In this document: positions 1 through 10,974 of the stretch, one piece after another
Layout: each line of letters begins with the position of its first letter
How positions within the stretch are numbered: the stretch's first letter is position 1
Assembly: GCA_030068145.1 (NCBI GenBank)
Contig: JAPJBO010001089.1
Span: 1 to 64,000, forward strand
Direction: 5' to 3'
Length of the DNA stretch: 64,000 nt
DNA from: Diplonema papillatum
Taxonomy: Eukaryota; Euglenozoa; Diplonemea; Diplonemida; Diplonemidae
The notes under the pieces: generated by a model
What the model saw: only the letters and a program-made list of their open reading frames with translations
The model's database searches: none
Told to the model about the DNA's origin: nothing
Position numbers and translations under genes: made by a program

Positions 1-3
1 CCG

Positions 4-530
4 GTGCGCCAACTCTGGTACAAACAACCAAACCCGACGAGAAGGGGAAGTCGCGAGTGCGAGGCCATCATCAATCATCACTTTTTCAAGCCGCAGTTTA
101 TCAACAAACGCCAGCGGAAAGCGGCGACGCGCAGCTGGACGAGGCGGCTGCGACCATTTGTGCGAGACGGGTCCCAGTTTGAGAAAGATGGTAATTGCCA
201 GTTTGCCGCTTTGCTCCGTGGGAGTAAGCTGAGTCTTCGGCTACTTCCTTACGGCAGAAGGTCACCTGGCAGCTTTCGTCACAACCCGCCGGTAGCGTTC
301 ATCCCGCTGATGTGACGCTATCGGAATACCTCTTCACCGTAGCCGGAGACGGGCAATATGGTGACCACCTCACGTTGCAAGCAGCTGCTGAGGTGCTCAG
401 AGCGACAGTGTGGGTGCTCTCAACAACGCACCCGGCACTCCTCAGGTGTGAGGGACGGGCGCCAAATGCGTCACGCGTAATAGTCTTGACCTACCGGCCG
501 CAACATTACGACGCATTGAACGTGCCGCAT
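4..530 (+). pseudogene. OTU-like cysteine protease domain of LINE-A, split by a frameshift
   Basis: In frame 1 the residues DGNCQFAAL (Asp at 187-189, Cys at 196-198) match the catalytic Asp/Cys box of OTU proteases. In frame 3, from about 228 to 525, there is a Y-G-D-H-L-T-L-Q-A block followed by a hydrophobic strand and RPQHYDAL, with His at 504-506. This matches the second half of the OTU fold with its catalytic His. A stop at 225-227 closes frame 3 upstream and one at 313-315 closes frame 1, so a frameshift lies between them. OTU enzymes remove ubiquitin. OTU-like and Ulp1-like protease domains are known from some non-LTR retrotransposons, but the role in this element is not established. 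The call rests on motif order and spacing only. Confidence 0.7.
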
Positions 531-599
531 ACCATCCTCCGGCAACTGGCGACAACCGCCCCCGAGGTGTCTCAGATTCCCTTGAGCAGGCTAACAGCC

Positions 600-1700
600 G
601 TGGAGCAAGCGCCTCGCCACCCAGTTCGCAATGGAGATGCGTCCTGTAAGGATATAGTGCTCGCGACGGCGAACATTGGGTCCATAAGCGCGAGGTGTCG
701 GACGGTGGCGAACCTGCCGGCGGACATTGTTGCCCTACAAGAAACCAGGGCGGGCCCAGAAGCGAAGAGGACGAGTGAGCTCTTTCTAGGAGCGTACGGA
801 TGGGACTGCCACTGGGGAGAAGACGTACCGATTGTTGTCGGCGCGAACGGAATCGGACAGCGGGTGCCGGGCGGCACAGCGGTCACCACCCGCGGGTTAG
901 TTGCCAAAACCACACAGCCTACCACGGAGTTGGAGAAGCGGTTGGCGAAAAGCACACGGGTCGCACATGCCGTTGTAGCAACAGGCAATGCGCGAATGGT
1001 TCTACATGTGCTATCGGTGTACGCGCCTGTTGGCAGGGAGCAAGCGGTAGTCCAGGAACGGGAGAAGCTCCTTGCCGATGTGTTCGAGATGGCTGCAGGA
1101 CTCGGGCAAGTGCCGATAGCTGTCTTGGGCGATTTTAGCACACCAACAGGGGAAAGCATGTCCCTGGCGGCTGCCTGCCAAAATGGATGGGTAGATGCGG
1201 CAGCAGCCGCCCAGGAGGGCTCAAATGCCCCTCCATCCACTTGCTGGGCGGGGGCAGCAGGCTCTCGCATAGACATGTGTTTTCTCAACGCCGTAGCAGC
1301 GCGGACGTTGGTGACGGTGGAAACCGCCAAGGCAGGAGAACACGACATCCCGACACACTGTCCAGTGTTTGTTACACTCAGCATCCCGGCATCTACACCG
1401 CCCGAGCGCGGTCACTGGATACCCACTCCTTTCCCGAAGAAGCCGCCGTTGATGACGCAGGAGGAGATGAGGAGTGTACTAACCACGGCCTTGGACCGCA
1501 ACCGCGCGGTCAGCGGAGCAGACGGGGCGCTGAGAAACGCATCGGAAGTGGCGGAAGCCTACCTGACTGCCTGCACTGGAAGAGCCTCCCGCCAGGATCA
1601 ACCGCCTACCGGGGCAGGGCTGGTGGATTCACCACTCGGAAGGCGCACGCGTCCGCAAGGCAGGCGTGCACGGCACGGGGTGCGACGGATAGGTCCGTGA
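600..1700 (+). pseudogene. AP-endonuclease-like domain of LINE-A
   Basis: The open frame starting near 312 carries, after the OTU remnant, the exonuclease-endonuclease-phosphatase fold used by many LINEs to nick target DNA. The visible landmarks are TANIGSI at about 666, ALQET (metal-binding Glu) at about 735, the strand LGDFS at about 1125, SRIDMCFLN (catalytic Asp) at about 1263 and the terminal THCPVF (catalytic His) at about 1357. The catalytic set appears complete, but the frame ends at 1698-1700. The linker to RT continues in frame 2 (to about 1834) and then frame 1, so the protein cannot be made in one piece without frameshifting. Confidence 0.8.
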
Positions 1701-1869
1701 GACAGCGGGACAAGGTGATTGGGATGCTACGCACTGTGATTGCCGAGGCGAGGCAGAGGCTGAGCGTTGGCCAGCCTAGCGCAATGACGGTTGCGGAACG
1801 GAACGCGAGAAACGCTTTGCATCGGTGTACTGCTGAAGAGTCATTGGCGCAGCACCCCTGCACGAGGAT

Positions 1870-4800
1870 TTGCTGTACCTCGTGGCGACAGCAGAGAAGT
1901 TGGTAGGGACGCAACGCGAAGCTGTAGCAGAGCTGAAGACGGAGCGTTCTCGCCTCTGGAAAGAGAGAATCCAGAAAGCGTGGGGCAGCCAAGAGAAGGG
2001 TGCGATCTACCGTTTCCTGGCCGGACAGCAGGGAAGCCCATCGGTGTTCCTGCGGCGAGGGGACGGGACTCTGACTGCATGCCCGAGGGAAATCGACGAG
2101 ATGCTGAGAGGACCTGAAGCCTGGGGCGGAATATTTCAAAAATACACGGACATCCCGGAGCCCCAATGGGAGGCCTTCAAGACTCACTACGCCCGGTACC
2201 TCCCTGCGCCGCACGCGATGGAATGCAGACCTATCGGCGCGGCCGATGTGGATGCGGCCCTCAAGAAGATGAAGAAGACAACATCCCCCGGATTACACGG
2301 ATGGCGTGTGCATGAGCTAAGGCAACTGCCGCCTGAAATCCTGGAGCTAATGGCCGATGCCATGAACGCAGTGGAAACCGAAGGACTATGGCCGGAGCAA
2401 CTCATGCACGCAATAATACACCTCCTGCCGAAGCCCGAGAGCACCGGAGATCCCCTGTCGCAACGGCCCATATCCATAACCCCCGTCCTATACCGGATCT
2501 GGGCAGCGATAAGGGCGAAAGAAGCACTCGCGTGGATGGACGAGATCGCGCCAAGCGGGATGCATGGCTGCCGGAAGGAGCATGGCACGGACGACCTAAT
2601 ATGGCACTTGGCAGCACTCATTGAGGAGGCGCACCTGACAGGTGAACCACTCTACGGCCTTGCGTTAGACTTCAAGAAGTGCTTCGACTCGGTCCCGATT
2701 GAGATAGCTTTTAAGCTGGCTGGGGAGCTTGGATTCAACGAGGTTGTGCTGCGGACCTTGCGGGTGGCCTACGCCAGCATGCAGCGCCACTTTCGAATGG
2801 GAGCGACAGTAGGTGAGGGCTTCATTCCGACGAACGGGATCATGCAGGGATGCCCCCTAAGTGTCATTCTCATCAACGTCCTGATTAGCGTTTGGATGCG
2901 ACACATAGCAGACATCGAAGCAGCGATACCACTCTCGTATGTCGACGATGTGTATGCGATGTTGAAGTCACTCGCAAACCTGGAGGAGGCGGCCAGGCGG
3001 TCAGGACGGTTTGCAGGGCTGACCGGGATGAAAGTCTGCACGCAGAAGAAATCGCATTTCTTCACAACGGCGCCGGACGCTCCGCAAACGATCGAATACG
3101 CGGAGAGCAAAGACGAGGAGGGGAACAGCGAGCAGACCGAATTGATACGGAGGCGCACAACATTTGATGCCCTGGGGGCGATGATAACGACGGATCGGGT
3201 GCCGCCGGGGGAGGCGATACAACCGTCAAGGCGTATCTTGGAGAGAAACGCTGAAGCCGAGCTCGTGCTGAAAAGGGCTAGCTGTCTCCCGCTTCCAGGC
3301 GACGCAAGAGACCTGGTCGTTAGTATGACGGCAGGGGCAAAGCGGTACTACGGCACCGCAGTGTCCGAACTCAGGAAGCGGGACATCGTGCGCCTACGAA
3401 GGCTGTTTACTGACGCGGTGTGGACGGGACCGCCGCGGCGAGCCCAGGAGGCCGTGCTGCACATACTGCACCACGGGCACAGACTCGACCCGGTAGTAGT
3501 GCCCGTTTACCGGAGAATAACCACCTGGGCTGTTCAAGTCGAGAAGTGGGAGTCCGCGCGGACTCTGTCCCGGACGGCATGGGAGCAAAGCGACACGCTA
3601 CTAATGCTGAGAGGGCCCCTAGCCCTTTTCAAGAGAGCTCTGGATGGGCTCCAGTGGCGCTGGGTGGCACCGACCAGCATTGCCTACACGAACGAAGCCG
3701 GAGACGAGGTAGTGCACGATGCAGCGGCGCAAGGCTGCACCCGAATCTTTCAACACGACTTGCGGCACGCGCTGAGGCTGCGTGAGATGGCTCAGCTCGC
3801 AGCGCGGCGAGCAGCGGACTTCGGGGGTGTGCAGAACGGGGTAGACCACCAGGCAACCCGGCACCTACTAGAAATGCGGGACTCCCCCCTCACCGCGTAC
3901 GAAGCCGGCATGCTGAAGTCGGTACTTGCGGGGGCCACACCGGCAACCGGGCGAACGGGGTTGGGTGAACGAAACTGCCCGTACTGCGACACACAGGACC
4001 GGGAGACGGTAGAGCACTTGTTCTGGATGTGCCCAGCCTGGGAACGAAGTCGATCGAAGCACGGAGACTTGGTAAACGTGCAAAGGAATTGGCCCCCGTG
4101 CCTACGCTTGTGCGGGGTGGCCCCAGCTGTACGAGGAGACGAAGCGATCCCCGGGCTGCCGGCAGCTAGGGAAGAAAGGTTGCGTGTACTAAAGCGGCTA
4201 CACCTTTTCTTCGTCGAGGTCCTAACTCGACGTCAGGAAGCAGACGGCCTGCTTGACAGGTCCGCCAGGCATCACAGGACCGTGGACTACCCGCGTGGGT
4301 GGAAGCCATCAGAACCACACAGACTCACGGTCCCTGCCATTGCACCTTCCGCCGTCGGAACGAAGTGGAAATATGGCCAAGAGATGTGGATGGCATTTAC
4401 CGACTGGCTGCAGCAGACGAAGTGGGCCCCCCCAGGGCACGATGAGCTGGGAACCAGTTTCATCGAACTGGCAGTGGATTTCGAGCTGTACACAGGACGG
4501 CGACTCCCTGACCTGAAGAGTAGGTTCTACTCAGCTCCTCCACAAGCACCAACAGGCAAGGCAACGGCAGCCCGCGCTACGTTACCGGCCCGGGAAATGG
4601 GAGACAGCAGGCTCCTGGTTTATTTCGATGGCGGGGCGAGAGCGAATGGGACCGCCTTCGCCGTTGCCGGGGCGGGGGCAGTCGTGTACCGCGATGGAGT
4701 GAAAGTGGCAGAAGTGGTCCTGCCACTGCCGACCGTGCGCAGCAACAACGTAGCAGAGTACGAAGGACTGCTAGCGGGCCTGCACCTGCTGGGGGATGCA

Positions 4801-5781
4801 GGCGAAGCGGAAGGAGAGGAATGCACGGTGCGAGGCGACTCGGCGCTGGTTGTCGGGCACCTCGCACGACGCATGGCATGTTCAGAGGAACTGAAGCCGT
4901 ATCTGACGCGCGCGGCCTTGAAGGTGTCGTCCCTGCAGAGACGGCTGACACTGCACATTGAGCACGTTGCGCGGGAGCAGAACACAGACGCGGACGCGCT
5001 CAGCAACGCCGCCATGGACCTGGTGCAACGCCAAAGGCCCACCCGGCAGCAACAAGAGACCATGCTGGCAAACTTCCGTCGGTCCGGTCTAGGAAAAGCG
5101 CTCAGCCTCATCGAAATGGGGAAGGCGTATGGGAAGGTGGTTGCACAGCCGTGGTTCTGCGGCCATGAATACTCCACCACCGTTTTGACATCTGTGGGAG
5201 GAACGGTTGTGCGGGGTGTTTCGAGGCGTGCACAGTTATTGACCGCGACCGAGGATGTGATCATGAAGATACGCGAACACACACGAGAAAATCGGCCAGA
5301 CCAACAAGAAAACAGCCCGTTCCCTCCGCACCTGGGATGGGCCGCAACTTTTTTGCCAGAGGAGGCCTATCCGGCAGGGTGGACGCAGGGAAAGCCGGAT
5401 TGGAAGACGAAGGCTGAAGCGGCAGGAAGAAGCTCAAGCACGGAACCGTGCGAAGGAGCCCCCCCGTTCGAGGCCCCAGAAGGCGCGGTGAATACCTCCC
5501 GCCCCGGAGTGGTTTGCTCGCATCACAGGAAGCCGCGATGCAGGGAGTGCGTCAAAAAGCGCCTACCGGCGGAGACCTGCTGTCGCCTCAAGCAGCATCA
5601 TCACGGATCGGATGGTCTAAGGCCGCGGATGCACTTTTGCACAGCACACAGACTAGGACGCTGCGGCGACTGCGTAGTAGCAAACGAAGCATTAGCCAGC
5701 TGCTGCCCGAAGCACCATGCAAACAGAAGAGCGAACAGAGACCCCCACTCCCAGCCCGAGGGTGCATCGGCCGTTACCTAG
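1870..5781 (+). CDS. LINE-A reverse transcriptase / RNase H polyprotein (remaining open frame)
   Basis: The frame is 1303 codons long and has no natural ATG at its left edge, because it is the continuation of the broken upstream frames. The RT domain spans about 2220-3060. It has LALDFKKCFD (motif A), TNGIMQGCPLSV (motif B) and YVDDVY (motif C, catalytic Asp pair at 2944-2949). A zinc knuckle C-x2-C-x9-H-x4-C follows at 3976-4032. A conserved block ELAVDFELYT at about 4465 is shared with LINE-B and LINE-C. An RNase H domain lies at about 4610-5030, with YFDGGA, AEYEGL, RGDSAL and TDADALSN supplying the acidic residues. The last 90 residues (about 5510-5730) are a Cys/His-rich tandem module. 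All catalytic residues inspected are present. Confidence 0.88.
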   Translation: MLYLVATAEKLVGTQREAVAELKTERSRLWKERIQKAWGSQEKGAIYRFLAGQQGSPSVFLRRGDGTLTACPREIDEMLRGPEAWGGIFQKYTDIPEPQWEAFKTHYARYLPAPHAMECRPIGAADVDAALKKMKKTTSPGLHGWRVHELRQLPPEILELMADAMNAVETEGLWPEQLMHAIIHLLPKPESTGDPLSQRPISITPVLYRIWAAIRAKEALAWMDEIAPSGMHGCRKEHGTDDLIWHLAALIEEAHLTGEPLYGLALDFKKCFDSVPIEIAFKLAGELGFNEVVLRTLRVAYASMQRHFRMGATVGEGFIPTNGIMQGCPLSVILINVLISVWMRHIADIEAAIPLSYVDDVYAMLKSLANLEEAARRSGRFAGLTGMKVCTQKKSHFFTTAPDAPQTIEYAESKDEEGNSEQTELIRRRTTFDALGAMITTDRVPPGEAIQPSRRILERNAEAELVLKRASCLPLPGDARDLVVSMTAGAKRYYGTAVSELRKRDIVRLRRLFTDAVWTGPPRRAQEAVLHILHHGHRLDPVVVPVYRRITTWAVQVEKWESARTLSRTAWEQSDTLLMLRGPLALFKRALDGLQWRWVAPTSIAYTNEAGDEVVHDAAAQGCTRIFQHDLRHALRLREMAQLAARRAADFGGVQNGVDHQATRHLLEMRDSPLTAYEAGMLKSVLAGATPATGRTGLGERNCPYCDTQDRETVEHLFWMCPAWERSRSKHGDLVNVQRNWPPCLRLCGVAPAVRGDEAIPGLPAAREERLRVLKRLHLFFVEVLTRRQEADGLLDRSARHHRTVDYPRGWKPSEPHRLTVPAIAPSAVGTKWKYGQEMWMAFTDWLQQTKWAPPGHDELGTSFIELAVDFELYTGRRLPDLKSRFYSAPPQAPTGKATAARATLPAREMGDSRLLVYFDGGARANGTAFAVAGAGAVVYRDGVKVAEVVLPLPTVRSNNVAEYEGLLAGLHLLGDAGEAEGEECTVRGDSALVVGHLARRMACSEELKPYLTRAALKVSSLQRRLTLHIEHVAREQNTDADALSNAAMDLVQRQRPTRQQQETMLANFRRSGLGKALSLIEMGKAYGKVVAQPWFCGHEYSTTVLTSVGGTVVRGVSRRAQLLTATEDVIMKIREHTRENRPDQQENSPFPPHLGWAATFLPEEAYPAGWTQGKPDWKTKAEAAGRSSSTEPCEGAPPFEAPEGAVNTSRPGVVCSHHRKPRCRECVKKRLPAETCCRLKQHHHGSDGLRPRMHFCTAHRLGRCGDCVVANEALASCCPKHHANRRANRDPHSQPEGASAVT

Positions 5782-5790
5782 CCATAAATG

Positions 5791-6187
<397 letters not shown>

Positions 6188-6220
6188 GTTTGGTTCCAGG
6201 ATGGACTAAATTGCACGCAG

Positions 6221-6726
6221 GAGGCCACATCCGCGAGTCGACAGAAGTCGATGTCAGGAACCGCGTCAGACCGCCTCGCCGATTCGCAACGCTAGAGGAA
6301 GCTGTGCAACACAGCCTAGGCCAAAAGATGTTCCCAAAGGCGCGGACCACTGCAGAAAACATCGTCAAGCGGCATCTACGGTATGAGCCGGAAACCGCGG
6401 ACTGGGTCTTCACGCACGACGTGCGCACCTACGGGCAGAAGCAGCGCGTGCACTTGACCAAGGAACAGAGCGATTCTTTTGCGCGCTCGCTCAAGCTGCC
6501 GCTGCTGATGATCACCGCGCAGAAAGGGTCGTTTTCGTGGCAGAAGAGCAAGGTGGGGAAGGTGATCATGAGCGGCGTCGAAGGGCGGAAAAGGCTCATC
6601 GCCGATTTCACCGAAATCGTGTCCACGGACCACTTCCACCACATGCACTCTGACGACGCCCCATATACGGCCTCGTTGGTCATGCCCTGGCTCCTTGAGA
6701 AACACCGCCCGGCGAGCAAGCTTTGA
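6221..6726 (+). CDS. Serine-hydrolase-like alpha/beta hydrolase, C-terminal exon
   Basis: The open frame resembles the cap and C-terminal half of SERHL-type alpha/beta hydrolases. It has a FATLEEAV helix, a WVFTHDVRTYG segment, LKLPLLMITAQKG before the acid-bearing loop, and DHFHHMHSDD, which carries the likely catalytic His. It ends with a terminal helix and a TGA at 6724. The N-terminal half, with the nucleophile elbow G-x-S-x-G, is missing. A possible acceptor TTGCACGCAG ends at 6220, so LINE-A and the CA tract may lie in an intron, with the first exons beyond the window. Alternatively the insertion has destroyed the gene. The substrate cannot be inferred. Confidence 0.6.
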
Positions 6727-8765
6727 TTACACGCCAAGCAGCAAACGAATGGCGAGGAAGCATGCGTTCGAATGCAGCCTTGTCGAGGACAAGGTTGTTG
6801 AGCAACGCTCGCGCAGAGCACCTTTCTCGCATTCGCTCAATATCCTGCTGCGTATGCCTCCAGCTGCTCTCGTCGCCTACACAACGAAAATATGTGCTGC
6901 TCACGACTGGGCGAAGCTGGTGTTCCTGAAGGGGGGAACTACCTAAACCATCGGAGTAGCATGTGCGGCACGAGCCCGGAACCGCGGATTCGTTTCCGGA
7001 TCTGGTGCAGGAAGCCGCATAGAGTGCGGGAGGAGAAAGCGAGAGTAAGCTTCCAACCAACATTCATAGGTCTTTCATTAAGCACGACGTGCGCAGGACC
7101 AGGGCGTTAGTGACGGTTAGCGAACAGGGAGAGGATATTGCAGCACAGTGCCACCTCCGACTCAAGTAATCGATGCTTCCGTTCGTGTGAATCTGTGGCG
7201 CTTGGATGTCTCGTGTGTCCTTTGTCAAGAGACACGCGTGCTTGGCGTCATTCTTTCATACCAATGTGACACTGTCGTGAAACACTGTGCCCCACAGTCT
7301 TACACTGCTGTGTCCCACAGCCTCTTTCCATCAAGCTTCGGGGAACAAGCACCATCCCACGAATCCGAATGCTGCGACACACAGCTAAACACCACGCGGT
7401 ACCAAGTGTCTCCGAGCTGCGTCTTTTGTCTCGCGGATCAACTGGGTGCACGCGTCTCCGACACTTTCCGCTCGTCGAAACCCTTATCCCGTTCCCCTTC
7501 ACTGTGTTTCCCTCTCCGAGGACGCGCAGCCGAGGTCCTTCGGCTTCCGTCGTAGCTCGTGCCAGTTTTTGAGTCTTCCTTCTCTTTGAGCGGGCGCCGT
7601 CGACGACTCGAGAGATCGATGCGGGCCACAGAAACAACCAAGGGGCTTACTGATCGACCTATCATTCGGTTCTGGGCCCCAGTTGCCGCGATTGGGATCT
7701 TGATCCATGATGGAGTGTTCGAGGATGGCTGGTCCTCTAGCGAGGCTCCGGGGGCTGCCATGATTTGAAAGCGACTACAAACGCTAAGATGTTGACACTG
7801 TTTCCAGACCTCACTTGCGTGGGGGTATACTTTTGGATGCGCCACCCGTGAGCCATGAGGAGACCCCTAAGTTCTGCTCTCGTCGCCAGTGGTCTCAATG
7901 GAAAGATATACTAGACAGGTCTGCCCAGCTGCGCCCGCGTTCGTTTGAATGGCCAGGTTCAACAGACTCTGCCAAGCTATACTACGCACGTAAGAAAAAA
8001 ACCCCCTCAAAAACTAGAACTTGCACTAAAAAGTGGCTTGCAAAGAAAAGACACGAAGAACCAATCCGAAAAGTGACGCCAAGTGGCAACGAACGCAGGG
8101 TAAAGATACTCACACGTGCGCATACAGAAAACACGAAAGAAAGATGACGCAGGACCATAACGTCAGCGGCAAGCCCGCAGGTTGCCTTTAGGAGTGAGCG
8201 GAAAATGGCGTTCTGTTGCCGGGAAAAACAGCACAACCCCTGCTCAGTGCAGGAGTATTTCACACAAGATTCATGCATATCGCCATATGGCTTGTGGAGC
8301 TGGAGCTGGGCGAGGAGCTCCTGGCGCGACGCTTTGTCGCCATATTCTTTCCACTTGAGTTTGTGACGAATTGTGCAGTTTTTGTGTCTAACAAATGCAA
8401 TATGTCAAGAACAAAAACCGATCGATGGCAGCGTAAGAACCTCACTCCCGTTAGATGAACGAAACAGGTTTGAAGGAAGTGCGCACAAACAAAAGGGACG
8501 CAAGTGAAACTGCCTGCCGTTCGCGACGACATTGATCTTTCTACTGTGAAGTGGAAGGACGTAGCCAGCAGTTAGCGGGAAATTTTACTTTTTGGCGGGA
8601 AGTTTTACTTTTTGGTGGGACGCAAAGTAACTTTATTTCCTGCAAACCGTTTTTTACCGTCCCGGGAATTATGGACCGATACATAGGGAGGAGGAAACAA
8701 AAGTACACGCGCGGTAAAAAGGTGGGAACCGGCCCGTTACTTAGTTTCTGAACTAGCGTCGCTAA
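6727..8765. other. Intergenic stretch, no supported gene
   Basis: Both strands were read and only short overlapping frames without recognisable motifs were seen. Near 8575-8625 there is a short tandem repeat of about 20 nt (GGCGGGAARTTTTACTTTTT), present about two and a half times. A regulatory role is not supported. Confidence 0.5.
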
Positions 8766-9053
8766 ATGCCTCATGAAATAACTGTACCTGACTGTGAACC
8801 GAAGATAAGCCGTTGCGGAGGAGAGCTTCATCATGTTGGCGGTGTTGGCGCCGCATCCGCCGCTTCCGTGTGGCGCCTCGGGGGGTGGCTCATAATCTTC
8901 CGAACGTATGCAGTCTTTGCAGAAAACTGCAAACCAGCAGCTCAACAGGACTTATTACAGTTGCCTTTCACAGTCCGAAGGGCTGGCTCAAAGCTACCAC
9001 ACGATGTAGGGTACAAAACGTTACCGCAAGAAAGACTGCCTACCCCTTTAGAC

Positions 9054-10974
9054 ATGGACGCAGCGGACGCTCTCGGGTCGCTGCCGTCAATCAGAGATGA
9101 GAATCCGGATAGTATCATCCTCTCGCCTCCAAGTCGGCTGACAGACGCTTGCGGCTTTGATTCTGTATCTGAAGTCGATGGATTCGATGCGGTGTCGCGT
9201 CAGCAGAAGAAGGAGCGGTCGCTGTTCGGGCCAGGTGCTCCCGTCAGCGGCAGCTTCGTACAACAGTTTTCGTCGACTTACCGCGTCCCGCCTTTAGACG
9301 AATCATTCATATCCGACCCTCGCGGCCAGACGAGACGTCCGTGTCTCGCTCCCCTCGCCACTTATCATCAGCAGCAGTACGGTGTCCTGCAGCCTATTTG
9401 GGACACTGCTTTGCAATTACGCGCCTCTGGGACGTCACCGTTGTCTGACCAACAAGGCCCATCTCCAGCACTGGTTCCAACTGCGGCTTCGTGTTCGGGC
9501 CCCCCGAATCGCATCGCTCAGAACCGTCAGGATCCAGTGAACTCTGGTAAGCGTGTTCAGACTTCCCGCACGCAGAATGCACGCTCAGTGTCACTGTCCC
9601 CTCCTGCCCTTCCGCATCAACTGTGTCCAGGTGCCGCATGCCACACCGACTCCTTACTCACACTTGGACATTCACCGCCCTCCGCGCCGCCACCTCAGCC
9701 CTTTACCGTATCCTCCGAGATCACTACCTGCATTGTACTCCCTACTGTGACTTACGACTGGTACCGCGGGTTGTTGCCGGTAGACTCAGCAATGCTTGAC
9801 AACGCGATGCGCGCTGACGTTTCTTCTCTGCTGACAGTGAAGCTATCGCAGGTTTGTGGATTCTAGCCCACCCAGAGACGAACAACCATCCACACTCACT
9901 GCAGGGACGAACACCCAGACACACTCACTGCAGGGACGAACACCCAGACACACTCTCACTGGACGCTCCCCACACATGCAAAAATACGCACAGGTTCGCA
10001 TTTTAGGAATGTCCGAAGATACGAAAGGTGTCAATGTCACGCTTGGCCTCTCGGGGCAGACAGCATCCGAAGCTGAAAAGCTGGCGGTGAAGTTGGACAC
10101 GTTCGTGGAGCACGGCCTCCTGACGCTGACCGAAGCAACACGTGCCTTGCAAGAGCTCGGTTGGTTCACGGCTGCCGAGAAAGTCGCGAAAACGGACGGA
10201 AAAAGCGACGACGCCACAAGCGACCGCTTCGAGCAGCACACGGCTGCCATGCAACAACAGAGGGCTCAGCAGAAAGAATTTAACCGGCGCATGGGAGAGC
10301 GACAAGCAGAAGTGAAGCAGCTGCTTGCGGAGCAGGCAAGGGTCGTGCGACTGGAAAAGACGGGCACAGACCTCAAAGCGCATTTGGAAAACCGGCGGCT
10401 CAGCGAAGCCCTGGCTGCGGCAGAAGGCTTGTACAACGACTATCCTTGCACAGGGCCGCCGGTGCTTTGCAACGCTCTGCACGATGTCTTTCCGGAGTTA
10501 ACCATCCAGGACATATCGGTGCGGTGGAGAAGCATCATTACCGAGTATTGCCGTGAAGGAGACCGTCCGCTGCCCGCAAAAAAAGATCTGGCTCGAGCTC
10601 TACTCGCGAATGGTGGCGACAGACCACGCAAGGATGTCGAGCGTCAACCGCTGAAGTTTTCCGCTCTGAACAACGTCAACGAAGGCCGGCTGCTGTCCCG
10701 CGAGGCGACGAAGGTTTTTGAGCAACACCTGGAGGACCGACGAAGGCTCCTGCACGAGCTAAAGACGAAGCAGAGCGAACGATCGCCGTCGCCGTCTGAC
10801 CGCGTCGTCACTGTTTTTGAAGGAAAGTCAGGCAAGGTAATTTTGTCAGCAGAGCAGTCTGGAACATTCAAGCAGCCTACTCCTGCTCAATCAGCGTCGA
10901 GACTCGGGACTTCGAGAACTCCACACGGTAGCCACCCGAGCCCCGTCTTCGCTATTCCCTTTCATTGCTTGTGA
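9054..10974 (+). CDS. Two-exon protein of unknown function, coiled-coil C-terminal half
   Basis: Exon 1 is 9054-9851 and exon 2 is 9994-10974. The 142-nt intron starts GTTTGT, ends CACAG and is phase 0, giving a 592-residue product. The frame is open upstream to an ATG at 8766, but that part looks non-coding, so the ATG at 9054 (MDAADALGSL) was chosen. The first half is rich in Ser, Pro and Gln and probably disordered. The second half starts VRILGMSEDTKGVNVTLGLS, then has a charged helical stretch (about 10200-10420) likely to form a coiled coil, and another Arg/Glu-rich helix near 10690-10790. No family was recognised. The intron contains a 29-nt direct repeat in two copies. Confidence 0.6.
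9878..9960 (+). repeat. 29-nt tandem repeat inside an intron
   Basis: The unit CACTCACTGCAGGGACGAA followed by CACCCAGACA occurs twice in a row, with partial copies on each side. It lies within the 142-nt intron of the two-exon gene. Confidence 0.8.

Noticed and set aside
572-1384. Minus-strand 270-codon frame
   Set aside because: It is the antisense shadow of the AP-endonuclease domain and has no protein features of its own.
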